Shown here piece after piece: positions 45,041 to 55,865 of a stretch of 64,000 nt of DNA. The DNA is taken from NCBI GenBank assembly GCA_002280515.1, contig NCEA01000003.1:62001-126000 (forward strand), read 5' to 3'. Both the position numbers and the translations under genes were made by a program. The stretch is from Rhodobacterales bacterium 32-67-9. GTDB taxonomy: Bacteria; Pseudomonadota; Alphaproteobacteria; Rhodobacterales; Rhodobacteraceae. The notes under the pieces are model-generated. The model worked only from the letters and a program-made list of their open reading frames with translations. It made no database searches and was not told the DNA's origin. The first letter of the stretch is position 1, and every line of letters begins with the position of its first letter.

Positions 45041-45069
45041 TTTGCGAAGCCGAGGATAGTCTTTGCAAA
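45041..45069. promoter_or_regulatory. paired TTTGCAAA-like sites before pccR
   Basis: TTTGCGAA at 45041-45048 and TTTGCAAA at 45062-45069, 21 bases centre to centre (two helical turns), 23-51 bases upstream of the pccR start. They match the TTTGCAAA element reported for PccR and suggest autoregulation. Confidence 0.6.
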
Positions 45070-45086
45070 CCCTGCCGCCAAGAGCC

Positions 45087-46307
45087 TCAGAGGCCGAGCC
45101 GGCGGGTGCGGCGGATCACGAAGAGGATCGCGGCGACGGACGCGACCGAGCAGATGAGCATCAGCGCGGCCAGCGGTGTGGCACCGCCACCGAGCCCGAG
45201 CGCCCAGCCGGCCAGCGCCGAGACGGCGGCGCCACCGCCAATCATGATCGCACCGCCCAGCCCCGAGGCGGTCCCGGCAAGGCCGGGCCGGACCGAAAGC
45301 ATGCCGGCATTGGCATTGGGAAGCGCCATGCCATTGCCGAGCCCGACCGACACGATCGCTCCGAAAAAGAGGTTCGGCCCGGCGATGCCCGCCGCCGAGG
45401 CCGCCGTCAGAAGCGCCATGCCGACCGCCGTGATCGCGGTTCCGTTCACGATCATCCGGTCGATGCCGATCCGCACCGAATACCGCCCCGAGATGAAGTT
45501 GCCGACCGCGTAGCCGAGCGCCGGTGCCGCGAGGTAGATGCCGAGCCTCCCCGGGCTCATGTGGAAGATCTCGCTGCCGACAAAGGGGGCGCCGCCGAGA
45601 TAGGCGAAGAACGATCCCGACGAGAAGGCGGCGGCCAGGCAATAGCCCCAGAAGCGCGGCGAGCCGAGAAGCGCCGGATATTGCCGCACCTGATCGGCGA
45701 AACGGGCCCGGTGGCCGCCGGCGGTCTCGCCGAGATCGCTCCAGATCAGCCAGAACGTGCCTACGCCGAGCACCAGCAGCAGGACAAAGTTCGCCTGCCA
45801 TCCGAAGGCCTCGTCGAGGACGCCACCGATCATCGGTCCGACCATCGGCACCAGCGCCATGCCCATCGTCACATAGCCGATCATCGAGGCGGCCTCTTCC
45901 GCCGGCACCATGTCGCGGATTACCGCGCGGCTCAGCACCATGCCGGCGGCGACCACGGCCTGCATCATTCGGAAGGCGAGGAAGGTCCCTACCGTCGGCG
46001 CGAGGATCGTGCCAAGCGTCGCGACGAGAAAAAGCGCCGTGGTCCACAGCATCACCGAGCGCCGGCCATTGCGGTCCGAGATCGGGCCGATCACCACCTG
46101 CAGCAGCGCACTGACACCGAGGTAGAGCGAGACCGAAAGCTGCATCAGCCGATAGTCGGTCTCGAAAAACAGAGTCATGCCGGGCAGCGACGGCAGGAAG
46201 ATGTTCATCGTCAGCGCCGAGATCCCGGTCACCACGACCAGCGTCATGATGTGCGGCGGCGTGGCTCGGTCGAGAAAGCGGATCGCGGGGCGTTCGGAGG
46301 CGTTCAT
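45087..46307 (-). CDS. Bcr/CflA-family MFS drug efflux transporter
   Basis: 406 residues with twelve hydrophobic helices. The motif FLPSLPGMTLFFETDYRLMQLSVSLYL near helix 1, GPISDRNGRRSVMLWT in the helix 2-3 loop and SRAVIRDMVPAEEAASMIGYV are Bcr/CflA hallmarks. Proton-driven efflux of bicyclomycin-type drugs or sulfonamides is the family role; the substrate here is unknown. It lies just upstream of pccR on the same strand, 68 bases apart, with the pccR control sites in that gap. Confidence 0.85.
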   Translation of the reverse strand: MNASERPAIRFLDRATPPHIMTLVVVTGISALTMNIFLPSLPGMTLFFETDYRLMQLSVSLYLGVSALLQVVIGPISDRNGRRSVMLWTTALFLVATLGTILAPTVGTFLAFRMMQAVVAAGMVLSRAVIRDMVPAEEAASMIGYVTMGMALVPMVGPMIGGVLDEAFGWQANFVLLLVLGVGTFWLIWSDLGETAGGHRARFADQVRQYPALLGSPRFWGYCLAAAFSSGSFFAYLGGAPFVGSEIFHMSPGRLGIYLAAPALGYAVGNFISGRYSVRIGIDRMIVNGTAITAVGMALLTAASAAGIAGPNLFFGAIVSVGLGNGMALPNANAGMLSVRPGLAGTASGLGGAIMIGGGAAVSALAGWALGLGGGATPLAALMLICSVASVAAILFVIRRTRRLGL

Positions 46308-46389
46308 TCCGACGGCCTATTGGCGACGGCGGGCCTTGTCCAGCGGTGAACGCGCACAAGGGGCTGTGCGCCGTGCCGGACCGTGCGGC

Positions 46390-46743
46390 TCAGGCCCATT
46401 TGTGGAAGATGAAGAAGGCGCCGGCGCCGATCAGAGCGAAGCCGACCGCGTGGTTCCAGCCGAGACCCTCCTTCAGGTAGGTCACCGAGAAGATCGCGAA
46501 GACGGAAAGCGTGATCACTTCCTGGATGGTCTTCAGTTCGGCCGCCGAGAAATGGCCGTGGCCGACCCGGTTCGCCGGCACCTGAAGCAGATATTCGAAG
46601 AAGGCGATGCCCCAGCTCACGAGGATCACGGCGATCAGCGGCGCGGACTTGAACTTCAGATGCCCGTACCATGCGAAGGTCATGAAGACGTTCGACGCGA
46701 CGAGAAGTCCGATCGTGACGACGGGGATGGGAAGCCAGGCCAT
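46390..46743 (-). CDS. DUF486-family (DMT-like) small membrane protein
   Basis: 117 residues, four hydrophobic helices: PVVTIGLLVASNVFMTFAWYG, LIAVILVSWGIAFFEYLLQVPANR, the ELKTIQEVITLSVFAIFSV helix and the C-terminal GFALIGAGAFFIFHKW. The LQVPANRxG and KTIQEVITL motifs define DUF486. Possibly a small transporter subunit of the EmrE-like fold; function unproven. Divergent from pccB with a 182-base gap that holds TTGCAAA-type sites. Confidence 0.82.
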   Translation of the reverse strand: MAWLPIPVVTIGLLVASNVFMTFAWYGHLKFKSAPLIAVILVSWGIAFFEYLLQVPANRVGHGHFSAAELKTIQEVITLSVFAIFSVTYLKEGLGWNHAVGFALIGAGAFFIFHKWA

Positions 46744-46818
46744 GATGTCCGTGCTGGGTTGGATGCGCCGGCTATATCGCGACGCGCAGGCGCCGGGAAG
46801 GGGGAGAGAATTCGCAGA

Positions 46819-46868
46819 TTTGCGATTAGCAAAACCATGATTGCGTATATGTTGCAAATTTTCGCAAA
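46819..46868. promoter_or_regulatory. TTTGCAAA-like site cluster before pccB
   Basis: GTTGCAAA (46851-46858) and TTCGCAAA (46861-46868) are ten bases apart centre to centre; TTTGCGAT (46819-46826) and TTAGCAAA (46826-46833) form a weaker pair upstream. The strong pair is 58-75 bases before the pccB start. Probable PccR binding region; the spacing differs from that in front of pccR. Confidence 0.6.
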
Positions 46869-46925
46869 TCCGCTTTGCCGCGCCGGGACCGCGCTGTAGG
46901 TTCCGCCAATCGCCTGAGGGGGGAC

Positions 46926-48461
46926 ATGATGAAGGACATTCTCGAACAGCTCGAAGCACGCCGCGCCACGGCGCGTCTCGGCGGCGGCCAGCGCCGGATC
47001 GACGCGCAGCACGGGCGCGGCAAGCTGACCGCGCGGGAGCGGATCGAACTGCTGCTCGACGAGGAGTCGTTCGAGGAATTCGACATGTTCGTCGCCCATC
47101 GCTGCACCGATTTCGGCATGGAGGCGGACCGGCCCTCCGGCGACGGCGTTGTGACCGGCTGGGGCACGATCAACGGCCGCATGGTCTATGTGTTCAGCCA
47201 GGACTTCACCGTCTTCGGCGGCTCGCTGTCCGAAACCCATGCCCAGAAGATCTGCAAGATCATGGACATGGCGATGCAGAACGGCGCGCCGGTGATCGGG
47301 CTGAACGATTCCGGCGGCGCCCGCATCCAGGAAGGGGTGGCCTCGCTCGCCGGCTATGCCGATGTCTTCCAGCGCAACATCATGGCGTCGGGCGTGGTTC
47401 CGCAGATCTCGGTCATCATGGGGCCCTGCGCCGGCGGCGCGGTCTATTCGCCCGCCATGACCGACTTCATCTTCATGGTGAAGGACACCTCCTACATGTT
47501 CGTGACCGGCCCCGACGTGGTGAAGACCGTCACGAACGAGATCGTGACGGCCGAGGAGCTTGGCGGCGCCTCCACCCACACGAGGAAATCCTCGGTCGCC
47601 GACGGCGCCTTCGAGAACGACGTGGAGGCCCTCTACGAGGTCCGCCGCCTGGTCGATTTCCTGCCCTTGAACAACCGCGACAAGGCGCCGACACGGCCCT
47701 TCTTCGACGATGTCGCGCGGGTGGAGGACAGCCTCGACACGCTGATCCCCGACAACCCGAACCAGCCCTACGACATGAAGGAGCTGATCCTGAAAGTCGC
47801 GGACGAGGGCGATTTCTACGAGATCCAGAAGGACTACGCAGCAAATATCATCACCGGCTTCATCCGGATCGAGGGGCAGACGGTCGGCGTCGTGGCGAAC
47901 CAGCCGATGGTGCTCGCCGGTTGTCTCGATATCGACTCGTCGCGCAAGGCCGCGCGCTTCGTGCGCTTCTGCGACGCGTTCGAGATCCCGATCCTGACCT
48001 TCGTCGACGTGCCGGGCTTCCTGCCGGGGACCGGGCAGGAATATGGCGGCGTCATCAAGCACGGGGCGAAGCTGCTCTTCGCCTATGGCGAGGCGACGGT
48101 GCCGAAAGTTACCGTCATCACCCGCAAGGCTTACGGCGGGGCCTATGACGTCATGGCCTCGAAGCATCTGCGCGGCGATTTCAACTATGCCTGGCCGACG
48201 GCCGAGATCGCGGTGATGGGCGCCAAGGGCGCAGTCGAAATCCTCTATCGCAGCGAACTGGCTGACAAGGACAAGATCGCGGATCGCACGAAGAACTACG
48301 AGGACCGCTTCGCCAACCCCTTCGTCGCCGCCGAAAAAGGCTTCATCGACGAGGTGATCATGCCGCATTCGACCCGCAAGCGCGTCGCCCGTGCCTTCGC
48401 TTCGCTGAGAACGAAGAGGCTTTCAAATCCGTGGAAGAAGCACGACAACATCCCCCTTTGA
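46926..48461 (+). CDS. pccB: propionyl-CoA carboxylase beta subunit
   Basis: 511 residues. Carboxyltransferase making methylmalonyl-CoA from propionyl-CoA with the biotin arm of PccA. The acyl-CoA and carboxybiotin domains are both present: [22 protein letters not shown] with [16 protein letters not shown] in the N-half, and [26 protein letters not shown] with [15 protein letters not shown] in the C-half. The C-terminal KKHDNIPL is typical. ATGs at 46926 and 46929 are equally placed behind GAGGGGGG. The promoter region carries PccR-type sites. Confidence 0.95.
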   Translation: MMKDILEQLEARRATARLGGGQRRIDAQHGRGKLTARERIELLLDEESFEEFDMFVAHRCTDFGMEADRPSGDGVVTGWGTINGRMVYVFSQDFTVFGGSLSETHAQKICKIMDMAMQNGAPVIGLNDSGGARIQEGVASLAGYADVFQRNIMASGVVPQISVIMGPCAGGAVYSPAMTDFIFMVKDTSYMFVTGPDVVKTVTNEIVTAEELGGASTHTRKSSVADGAFENDVEALYEVRRLVDFLPLNNRDKAPTRPFFDDVARVEDSLDTLIPDNPNQPYDMKELILKVADEGDFYEIQKDYAANIITGFIRIEGQTVGVVANQPMVLAGCLDIDSSRKAARFVRFCDAFEIPILTFVDVPGFLPGTGQEYGGVIKHGAKLLFAYGEATVPKVTVITRKAYGGAYDVMASKHLRGDFNYAWPTAEIAVMGAKGAVEILYRSELADKDKIADRTKNYEDRFANPFVAAEKGFIDEVIMPHSTRKRVARAFASLRTKRLSNPWKKHDNIPL

Positions 48462-48544
48462 AGACCGGTCGGGGAGGATGAGATGCGTTGTGGGGCTTAT
48501 GGTTTCAGGGCGGGCGTTGCGGCCGCGCGGATTGCGGCCGGGAC

Positions 48545-48988
48545 ATGATCCGGCTGGTCGGGATTCTCGGGGCGGCCTTGGCGCTCCTCCTGCTGTGGTA
48601 TGCGCTGAAGGGGCCGGCGGGGCAGGAAGAGCCGGCGCCCGTGGTGGCGGACGGTATCGTCCCGCCGTCTGGCCAGGCGATCAGCTTCATCGACACCGTG
48701 CAGACGGCGCCGGGGCCGGAGGGGCTGACCGTGCGCTTCCGCTTCCTCGCGCCGGGAATTGCCAGGGCGGGCGGCAGCGTGGATGCCGAGGCGGCGCAAG
48801 CCGACATGCTCTGGCTCTGCGACAGCTACGCGGTGCCGCGCTTGCCGGTGAACGGCCCCGCGCCGGCGCAGATCGTCATCTCGCTGTCGGACCGCGCGGT
48901 TCCGTTCGGAGAGGCGGCGCCCGATGTCACCCAGCTCTTCGATGCCTTCCGGGTCGAAGACAAACGCTGTGTCTGGGAGCCTTTTTGA
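48545..48988 (+). CDS. conserved hypothetical protein, membrane-anchored (DUF6497-like)
   Basis: 147 residues from the ATG at 48545. One N-terminal hydrophobic segment (IRLVGILGAALALLLLWYAL) acts as signal or anchor, followed by a periplasmic beta-type domain with a conserved DMLWLCDSYAVPRLP segment and a C-terminal DKRCVWEPF, giving two cysteines that could pair. It resembles hypothetical proteins found beside pccB in Rhodobacterales (DUF6497 as I recall; not certain). The link to propionyl-CoA metabolism is only positional. Confidence 0.65.
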   Translation: MIRLVGILGAALALLLLWYALKGPAGQEEPAPVVADGIVPPSGQAISFIDTVQTAPGPEGLTVRFRFLAPGIARAGGSVDAEAAQADMLWLCDSYAVPRLPVNGPAPAQIVISLSDRAVPFGEAAPDVTQLFDAFRVEDKRCVWEPF

Positions 48989-49199
48989 TGAATCCACAAT
49001 ATCTTGCGGGTTTCCGGCCGCAGGCGGGGCAGGGTGATGCGGCCACGCCACAGGCGGCGAACTTGGACGGTGCGGCATGTGCGTCCCCTGCGGCTTCGAC
49101 TATGATCGGCGCGGGCCGCAATGGCGCGGCTCACGACAGAACAGACCGGCGGGAGAACGCGGCAAACCGTGCATCCGCCCTATTGAGCAGGAGAATGAC

Positions 49200-49331
49200 A
49201 TGTCCGGTAAGGCGATTTTCGCTTTTGTGCTCGTTGCGTTCGTTGCGGCATGTGCCGCCAAGGAAGAAGTGGTCTACACGGAAGCTCCGGTCACGACCGA
49301 GCCTGTGTTCACCGGCAAATACGGCAACTGA
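49200..49331 (+). CDS. 43-residue lipoprotein
   Basis: MSGKAIFAFVLVAFVAAC signal with the lipobox Cys at about 18, then a short tail ending VTTEPVFTGKYGN. GCAGGAG precedes the ATG. Similar tiny lipoproteins ending in TEPVYTGKY-like sequence recur next to pccB/pccA in relatives (from memory), which supports it as a real gene. Too short for a functional domain; a surface or envelope decoration is all that can be said. Confidence 0.65.
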   Translation: MSGKAIFAFVLVAFVAACAAKEEVVYTEAPVTTEPVFTGKYGN

Positions 49332-49403
49332 CGCTGCCCACCGGGTTCCGGCCCCGCGCCGGGACCCGGGTCTGCGATGCGCCGCTGTCCGGGGGGGCGC
49401 AAC

Positions 49404-49757
49404 ATGCTGAAACATCGCGGCTTTCCTGGCCGCCTTCCCGGCACCGATCTCCAGTTCGTCATTCGCCGTGGCAACCCGAAGGGGGTCACGAAGCTCGTGT
49501 CGCGCGAACGGTTCCGCGACCGGAGCCCGGTCGACAAGCGCGCCGACATGGCCTTCATGGCCGCTCTATGGGATCATTTCGGTGACGACCCGTTCGAGCG
49601 TGGCAACCTCGATGCCGGCCGGTTGAGCTGGCTTTTCGGCCGCGAAGTGATTCCGGCCGAGGATCCCTTTGACCCCGAAAGCTATGAGGCCCTGCTGAAA
49701 ATCGACATGTCGCGGGCCCGCGCGGCCTTCCCCGAGGTCTTCGAGGGGGAAGAATAG
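49404..49757 (+). CDS. conserved hypothetical protein, 117 residues
   Basis: Begins MLKHRGFPGRLPGTDLQF after a G-rich ribosome site; the N-terminus is basic (RRGNPKGVTKLVSRERFRDR) and the C-terminus acidic (EDPFDPESYEALLKIDMSRARAAFPEVFEGEE). No membrane helix or signal. It lies 72 bases after the small lipoprotein gene. I do not recognise the family; codon pattern and spacing support coding. Confidence 0.6.
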   Translation: MLKHRGFPGRLPGTDLQFVIRRGNPKGVTKLVSRERFRDRSPVDKRADMAFMAALWDHFGDDPFERGNLDAGRLSWLFGREVIPAEDPFDPESYEALLKIDMSRARAAFPEVFEGEE

Positions 49758-50094
49758 GCATGAATCTGCGCAACCATCCGGTGTTTGGGCGCGAAATTGC
49801 CGATCGTTTCGCATTCGGAAACTTTGAGTTTGCGGAAATGCCGGATGGCGGACATGCTGACCTCGGGGTGCCACCCTACAGCAAGCACTGCGCCCCGATT
49901 TGTCAAAACCGTTACCCTTCCCCTTCTCTACGGCCTGGCCCCTTCGGGGTCAGGCCACCTTTGCCGGAAGCGGTGGCGCGACGGGTTCGGCAACCCGCCG
50001 CTGATCCCCAATTTTCACTCCGAATTCACTTCCGCGCCCCGGCGGATGGAGTAAAGTGCGTCCGCATAATAAACTCAGCTGAAGGAAGAGCAGA
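49758..50094. other. 337-base intergenic region
   Basis: Between the 117-residue hypothetical and the glycine-zipper lipoprotein. A GC-rich hairpin lies at 49932-49956. The first 150 bases contain an open plus-strand frame (MNLRNHPVFGREIADRF) that I do not trust as coding. No RNA gene recognised. Confidence 0.5.
49932..49956 (+). terminator. possible terminator hairpin
   Basis: GGCCTGGCCCC pairs with GGGGTCAGGCC (one G-T wobble) around a TTC loop, followed by ACCTTTG. The stem is strong but the U-tract is poor, so termination is only possible. It would close the small-gene run after pccB. Confidence 0.4.
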
Positions 50095-50295
50095 ATGCGG
50101 TTTGCCAAATCCATCGTCGCGCTGGCCCTCGTGGGCGTGCTGGCCGGGTGCCTTGAAAACGACGCAGAGCGTGGCGTTGCCGGCGCGGCTGCCGGTGCCG
50201 TCATCGCCGACGCGACCGGCAACAGCGCCGTTACCGGCGCTATCATCGGCGCGGGCGCCGGCGTCTTCTGCGACGACGCGGGTATCTGTAACTGA
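50095..50295 (+). CDS. small glycine-zipper lipoprotein
   Basis: 66 residues. Lipoprotein signal with lipobox Cys at about 19 (VLAGC), then a glycine-zipper stretch RGVAGAAAGAVIADATGNSAVTGAIIGAGAGVF, and a C-terminal pair of Cys (FCDDAGIC). Resembles the YMGG-like Gly-zipper family that inserts into or coats membranes. GAAGGAAGAG precedes the ATG. Convergent with the porin gene, with a hairpin between. Confidence 0.7.
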   Translation: MRFAKSIVALALVGVLAGCLENDAERGVAGAAAGAVIADATGNSAVTGAIIGAGAGVFCDDAGICN

Positions 50296-50327
50296 TCCGG
50301 ACCGGGCCGTTGGCCCTCTGACGCGCT

Positions 50328-50358
50328 CCCCCTCCGGACCGTCAGGGACCGGAGGGGG
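50328..50358. terminator. bidirectional hairpin between lipoprotein and porin genes
   Basis: CCCCCTCCGG (50328-50337) pairs perfectly with CCGGAGGGGG (50349-50358) across an 11-base loop. No U-tract follows on either strand. Its position between convergent genes suggests a factor-assisted or bidirectional terminator. Confidence 0.5.
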
Positions 50359-50380
50359 CATGTGTGCCGGCATCCGTCGT

Positions 50381-51523
50381 TCAGAAGTTGAACTGCGCGG
50401 AAGCCTGGACGCGACTTGCATCGACGGTCTGACCGTCAAATTGCTCTTTCTCGGCATAGATGTATTCAAGGCCGAGCTGCAACTTTTCGACCGGCTTGTA
50501 GTAAAGGGTGGCATGGACGGTGGTGATGTTGGACGTATCCGTCAGCGCCGGCCCCTGGTCGATGTCGCGGTAGCCGAACACAAGACCGCCGGCGAACTTG
50601 TCGTTGAAGTTCTGCTTCAGCCCCAGCGTGACGCCCGAGGTCTCGATCGTCTGGTTGCCGATCGCGTCGGGTCCGCCGAAGACCATGTAGCTTCCGATCC
50701 CCTCACCGGTGGTCAGCGACGCCTGCAAGGTGCCGCCTTCCCAGAGCGAGGTGTTGCCGGAGAGGTTCACACCCCAACCGTCAAGCTCCTGTCCGCCGCT
50801 GTCGACGGTGCGGTAGAGCCCGGCGAGCTTCACGAAACTGTCGCCGAACGTGTAGGTGCCGGCGGCGGTGATCGCGGGATTGTCGCTTGCCCCGGACGAA
50901 GCGGCATCGCGTTCAAGCGATACCGATCCTCCAAAGCCGTTGCCGAAGTCATGCGTGTACCGCACCTGCTCGGGACGAACGAAGGGAATGCCGGCCGGGC
51001 CCTGGAAATCCAGCGAGTCCGGATAGCTTTCGATCGGCATGAAGTTGGTCCAGGTCTTGCCGATCAGCAGTCCCCCCAATTCTCCGTAGGCGTGGCGCAG
51101 CCGGAAGGTTCCGCCGCTCGGACCGCCGCCGAAGAAGTCGCCTTCGAGGCGGGTCTGAAGTTCGCCAAGCCCGGTGTCGGTGTAGGTCCAGAACCCGATG
51201 CGGGACTGGATCGCCTGGGCGCGGAAGCTGGTTTCCTCCGGCGTGCCGGGCGCCACATTCACGATGTCGAAGATCGTCGTGCCAAGGTCGAAGTCGAGGT
51301 CGGAGATGAAGTCCGCCTTGACGTAGCCGTAGATCTTCATGCGCGTGTTGGGCGTGATCCGGAAACCCTTGGTCGCGTCGGGCTCAAGATCTGTTACGCG
51401 CGCGCGCAGTTCGGCCAGTTGTTCCTCGACACTCTGCGCCGAGGCGGCCGGCGTCATCATCGCGACAGCCAGCAGGGCCGCGCTTCCTTTTACAAGCATC
51501 GTCCTTGTTCGTCTGCCTCTCAT
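50381..51523 (-). CDS. DcaP-like trimeric outer-membrane porin
   Basis: 380 residues from the ATG at 51523, preceded by GGAGGAG 7 bases upstream. Signal peptide (LLAVAMMTPAASAQ), then a short coiled-coil (SVEEQLAELRARVTDLE), then a beta-barrel with amphipathic strands and a C-terminal Phe (QASAQFNF), the outer-membrane sorting residue. KIYGYVKADFISDLDFDLG and GKTWTNFMPIESYPDSLDFQGPAG match DcaP-family porins, which pass dicarboxylates and related anions. It interrupts the plus-strand pcc genes. Confidence 0.82.
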   Translation of the reverse strand: MRGRRTRTMLVKGSAALLAVAMMTPAASAQSVEEQLAELRARVTDLEPDATKGFRITPNTRMKIYGYVKADFISDLDFDLGTTIFDIVNVAPGTPEETSFRAQAIQSRIGFWTYTDTGLGELQTRLEGDFFGGGPSGGTFRLRHAYGELGGLLIGKTWTNFMPIESYPDSLDFQGPAGIPFVRPEQVRYTHDFGNGFGGSVSLERDAASSGASDNPAITAAGTYTFGDSFVKLAGLYRTVDSGGQELDGWGVNLSGNTSLWEGGTLQASLTTGEGIGSYMVFGGPDAIGNQTIETSGVTLGLKQNFNDKFAGGLVFGYRDIDQGPALTDTSNITTVHATLYYKPVEKLQLGLEYIYAEKEQFDGQTVDASRVQASAQFNF

Positions 51524-51750
51524 CAGTTTTCTCCTCCGTTCGTCGCGCCGAGACGGTCTCGGACGCCATCGGAAGACTGGCATTATTCCGCCGAAGCTTT
51601 GGGGCACGTTCGCCTCGCGCTGTCGCACCAAGCGGTGAGCATTTCGCTCGGATTGATCGCTGAAATTTGTGAGCAACGTGAACGGTCGCCGTCGCGGCCG
51701 GTTGCGGCGCCGCGCGGTCGGACAATACCTAACCGGGAAGGGTACACCAC

Positions 51751-53751
<2,001 letters not shown>

Positions 53752-53752
53752 C

Positions 53753-55303
53753 GTGGGCGACGCCCCGGCCATACGCCCCGCACTCCCGCTCTGGGGAATG
53801 CTCGCCGCTCTGGCGGGGTTTCTCGCGCTGCAGGTTGTCGCGTTCGTGCACGCGGGCGTGTTCGAATATCCGCTCGATGACGTCTACATCCATCTCGCCA
53901 TGGCCTCCAACATCGCGCGCGGTACCTACGGCGTGAATGCGGGGGAGGCGGCTTCGGCCGCGTCGTCGATCCTCTACCCGTTCCTCTTGGTGCCGTTTCC
54001 GGACAGCGAGTTCCAGCGCCTGCTGCCGCTCTTCTGGAACACTCTGGCGGTGGCCGGATGCGGCTGGGTCTGGGGGCGCATCGTGGCCGATGCGGGCTTG
54101 ACGGGGTTTGCCGCCGCCGTTCTCGCGGTGGCCGGGCCGGTGCTGCTGAACATTTCGGGTGTCGGCTACACGGGGATGGAGGCCGCTCCGCACATGCTGG
54201 CAAGCCTGATGATCGTGTTCGGCCTCTGGCGCGCACTGACAGGGCGAGGTGTGTCGGCCTGGTTCATCGCCGCCGCCATCGCCGCGCCGCTCCTGCGCTA
54301 CGAGGGGCTCGCTCTGGCGCTCGGCGCGGCCGGGGCACTCCTTCTCACGGGCGAACGGCGCGCGGGCCTTGCTATCGTTTCGGGCGCGCTGGGAGGTGTC
54401 GTCGCTTTCAGTCTGTTCCTCGTGTCGCAAGGCCTGGAGCCATTGCCGGGTTCCGTTCTGGCAAAGACCTCCTCGCTCGACCCGAACGGAAATTCGGCCT
54501 TGCGCTATGTGGTCGGCTTCCTGGCCAATCTGACCCGTCCTGCGGCGATGGTCATCGCGGCTCTGGCGGTGGTTGCCGTTCTTGCAACCCTCGCCCTTCC
54601 GGCGCTGCGACGTGGGCCGGCCTTCTGGCTTCTCATGGTCGTGGTCCTCAGTGCGCTTGGACATCTGGTTTTTGGCCAGATCGGCTGGATGCACCGCTAC
54701 GAGCCCTATATCCTCATCTCTCTCGCTGCCGCGCTTCTTCTGGTCAGCGCATCGGTCGAAAAGGCCGGCATATTGCTGAGGGGCGCGGTCGTTTTGGCGA
54801 TTGTCGGCGCGGGCGTTTCTTATATGCCGTCGCTCTGGGGGACCTATGTCTGGAACCCACGCGCAATCCACCTCCAGCAAGCCCAGATGGCCCGCCTCGC
54901 ACAGGATTACCTGGACGTTCCGGTCGCAGTGAACGACCTTGGCCAGGTCGCCTGGGGCAACCGGAATTATGTTCTGGACCTCTGGGGGCTGGGATCTGAC
55001 GAAGCGCGCAAGATCCGTTTTGGCCATGAACAACCTGGCCCCCGATGGGCAGGACCCCTTGCAGGCAAACACGGCATCAAAGCCGCGATGATCTACGATG
55101 ACTGGTTCGCGACCGCTGCCGGCGAAGACTGGGTCCGCGTGGCGACGATGGTCACTCTCGAACCCAAGGGCACGCTTGGCGGCTGGGAGGTCGCGATCTA
55201 TGCGACCGATCCGTCCTATGCGCGGGAGCTTCGGGATAAACTGGCTGAATTCGCGCCGACCCTGCCCGAAGGGGCGGCCGTGCTGCTGGAACCGGAGACA
55301 TGA
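53753..55303 (+). CDS. GT-C-type multi-membrane-spanning protein (putative glycosyltransferase)
   Basis: 516 residues from a GTG one base after the pccA stop. About ten or more hydrophobic helices. The EYPLDDVYIHLAMASNIARG segment (Asp about 42-43) is the first-loop DD motif of GT-C fold lipid-linked sugar transferases; LLRYEGLALALG and a later WMHRYEPYIL follow the pattern. A soluble C-terminal part of about 130 residues (YDDWFATAAGEDW and on) is periplasmic. Donor and acceptor are unknown. It sits between pccA and mcm with no obvious pathway link. Confidence 0.65.
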   Translation: MGDAPAIRPALPLWGMLAALAGFLALQVVAFVHAGVFEYPLDDVYIHLAMASNIARGTYGVNAGEAASAASSILYPFLLVPFPDSEFQRLLPLFWNTLAVAGCGWVWGRIVADAGLTGFAAAVLAVAGPVLLNISGVGYTGMEAAPHMLASLMIVFGLWRALTGRGVSAWFIAAAIAAPLLRYEGLALALGAAGALLLTGERRAGLAIVSGALGGVVAFSLFLVSQGLEPLPGSVLAKTSSLDPNGNSALRYVVGFLANLTRPAAMVIAALAVVAVLATLALPALRRGPAFWLLMVVVLSALGHLVFGQIGWMHRYEPYILISLAAALLLVSASVEKAGILLRGAVVLAIVGAGVSYMPSLWGTYVWNPRAIHLQQAQMARLAQDYLDVPVAVNDLGQVAWGNRNYVLDLWGLGSDEARKIRFGHEQPGPRWAGPLAGKHGIKAAMIYDDWFATAAGEDWVRVATMVTLEPKGTLGGWEVAIYATDPSYARELRDKLAEFAPTLPEGAAVLLEPET

Positions 55304-55317
55304 TCAGGGCGGGCGGC

Positions 55318-55764
55318 TCAGTTCCGCGGTGCGGCCCTTTGGTCGCGGATTTCCTGTTGGCGCAGCGGGAACTTGTCGATCGCATGGATGATCTCGCGCA
55401 CGCTCCACGGCAGGGGTTTGCGCAATTTCACCGCGCCGTCCTTGTCGAGAAGGACCATCGAGAAGCCGCGCGGGCGCAGCTTTTCGCGCGCCTCGGACAA
55501 GGTCTTTGGATCGGTGTCGGTCAGGATCACCACGTCGCGCTTGATCAGCTCACCAGGATCTTCCGCGAGGTTGAGAAGCTGGGTCACGAACGCGGGGTCG
55601 TTCGGGCTGTCGGCAAAGACGACAATCGGCCGTTTCAGCCAGAGAAGATCGGCAAGCGACACGTCGGACGCGGGAACCGGCTCCAGCACCGGGGTTTCGG
55701 CCGCCTGGGCCGCCGCGAGCGTGGCGACGAGGCCGGACAGGATCAGGGTCACAAGGAATTTCAT
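55318..55764 (-). CDS. DUF4174-family exported protein
   Basis: 148 residues. N-terminal signal peptide ([21 protein letters not shown]), then a thioredoxin-like fold pattern: [34 protein letters not shown] and [26 protein letters not shown], lacking a CxxC site, as usual for DUF4174. Function unknown; periplasmic. It is antisense between the GT-C gene and mcm, 14 bases from the GT-C stop. Confidence 0.8.
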   Translation of the reverse strand: MKFLVTLILSGLVATLAAAQAAETPVLEPVPASDVSLADLLWLKRPIVVFADSPNDPAFVTQLLNLAEDPGELIKRDVVILTDTDPKTLSEAREKLRPRGFSMVLLDKDGAVKLRKPLPWSVREIIHAIDKFPLRQQEIRDQRAAPRN

Positions 55765-55865
55765 CGGCTCTCCTTCTTCCCAGATATAGGCGGAACGGAC
55801 GGATTGCCAAAGACTTATGCCGGAAAGGTCGTCGAACCGACCGGCCGCGACGAAAGGACGATGCG

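Noticed and set aside
49760..49960. Plus-strand frame starting MNLRNHPVFGRE
   Set aside because: It runs without family resemblance through a hairpin into the next region, has no good ribosome site, and its composition changes along its length.
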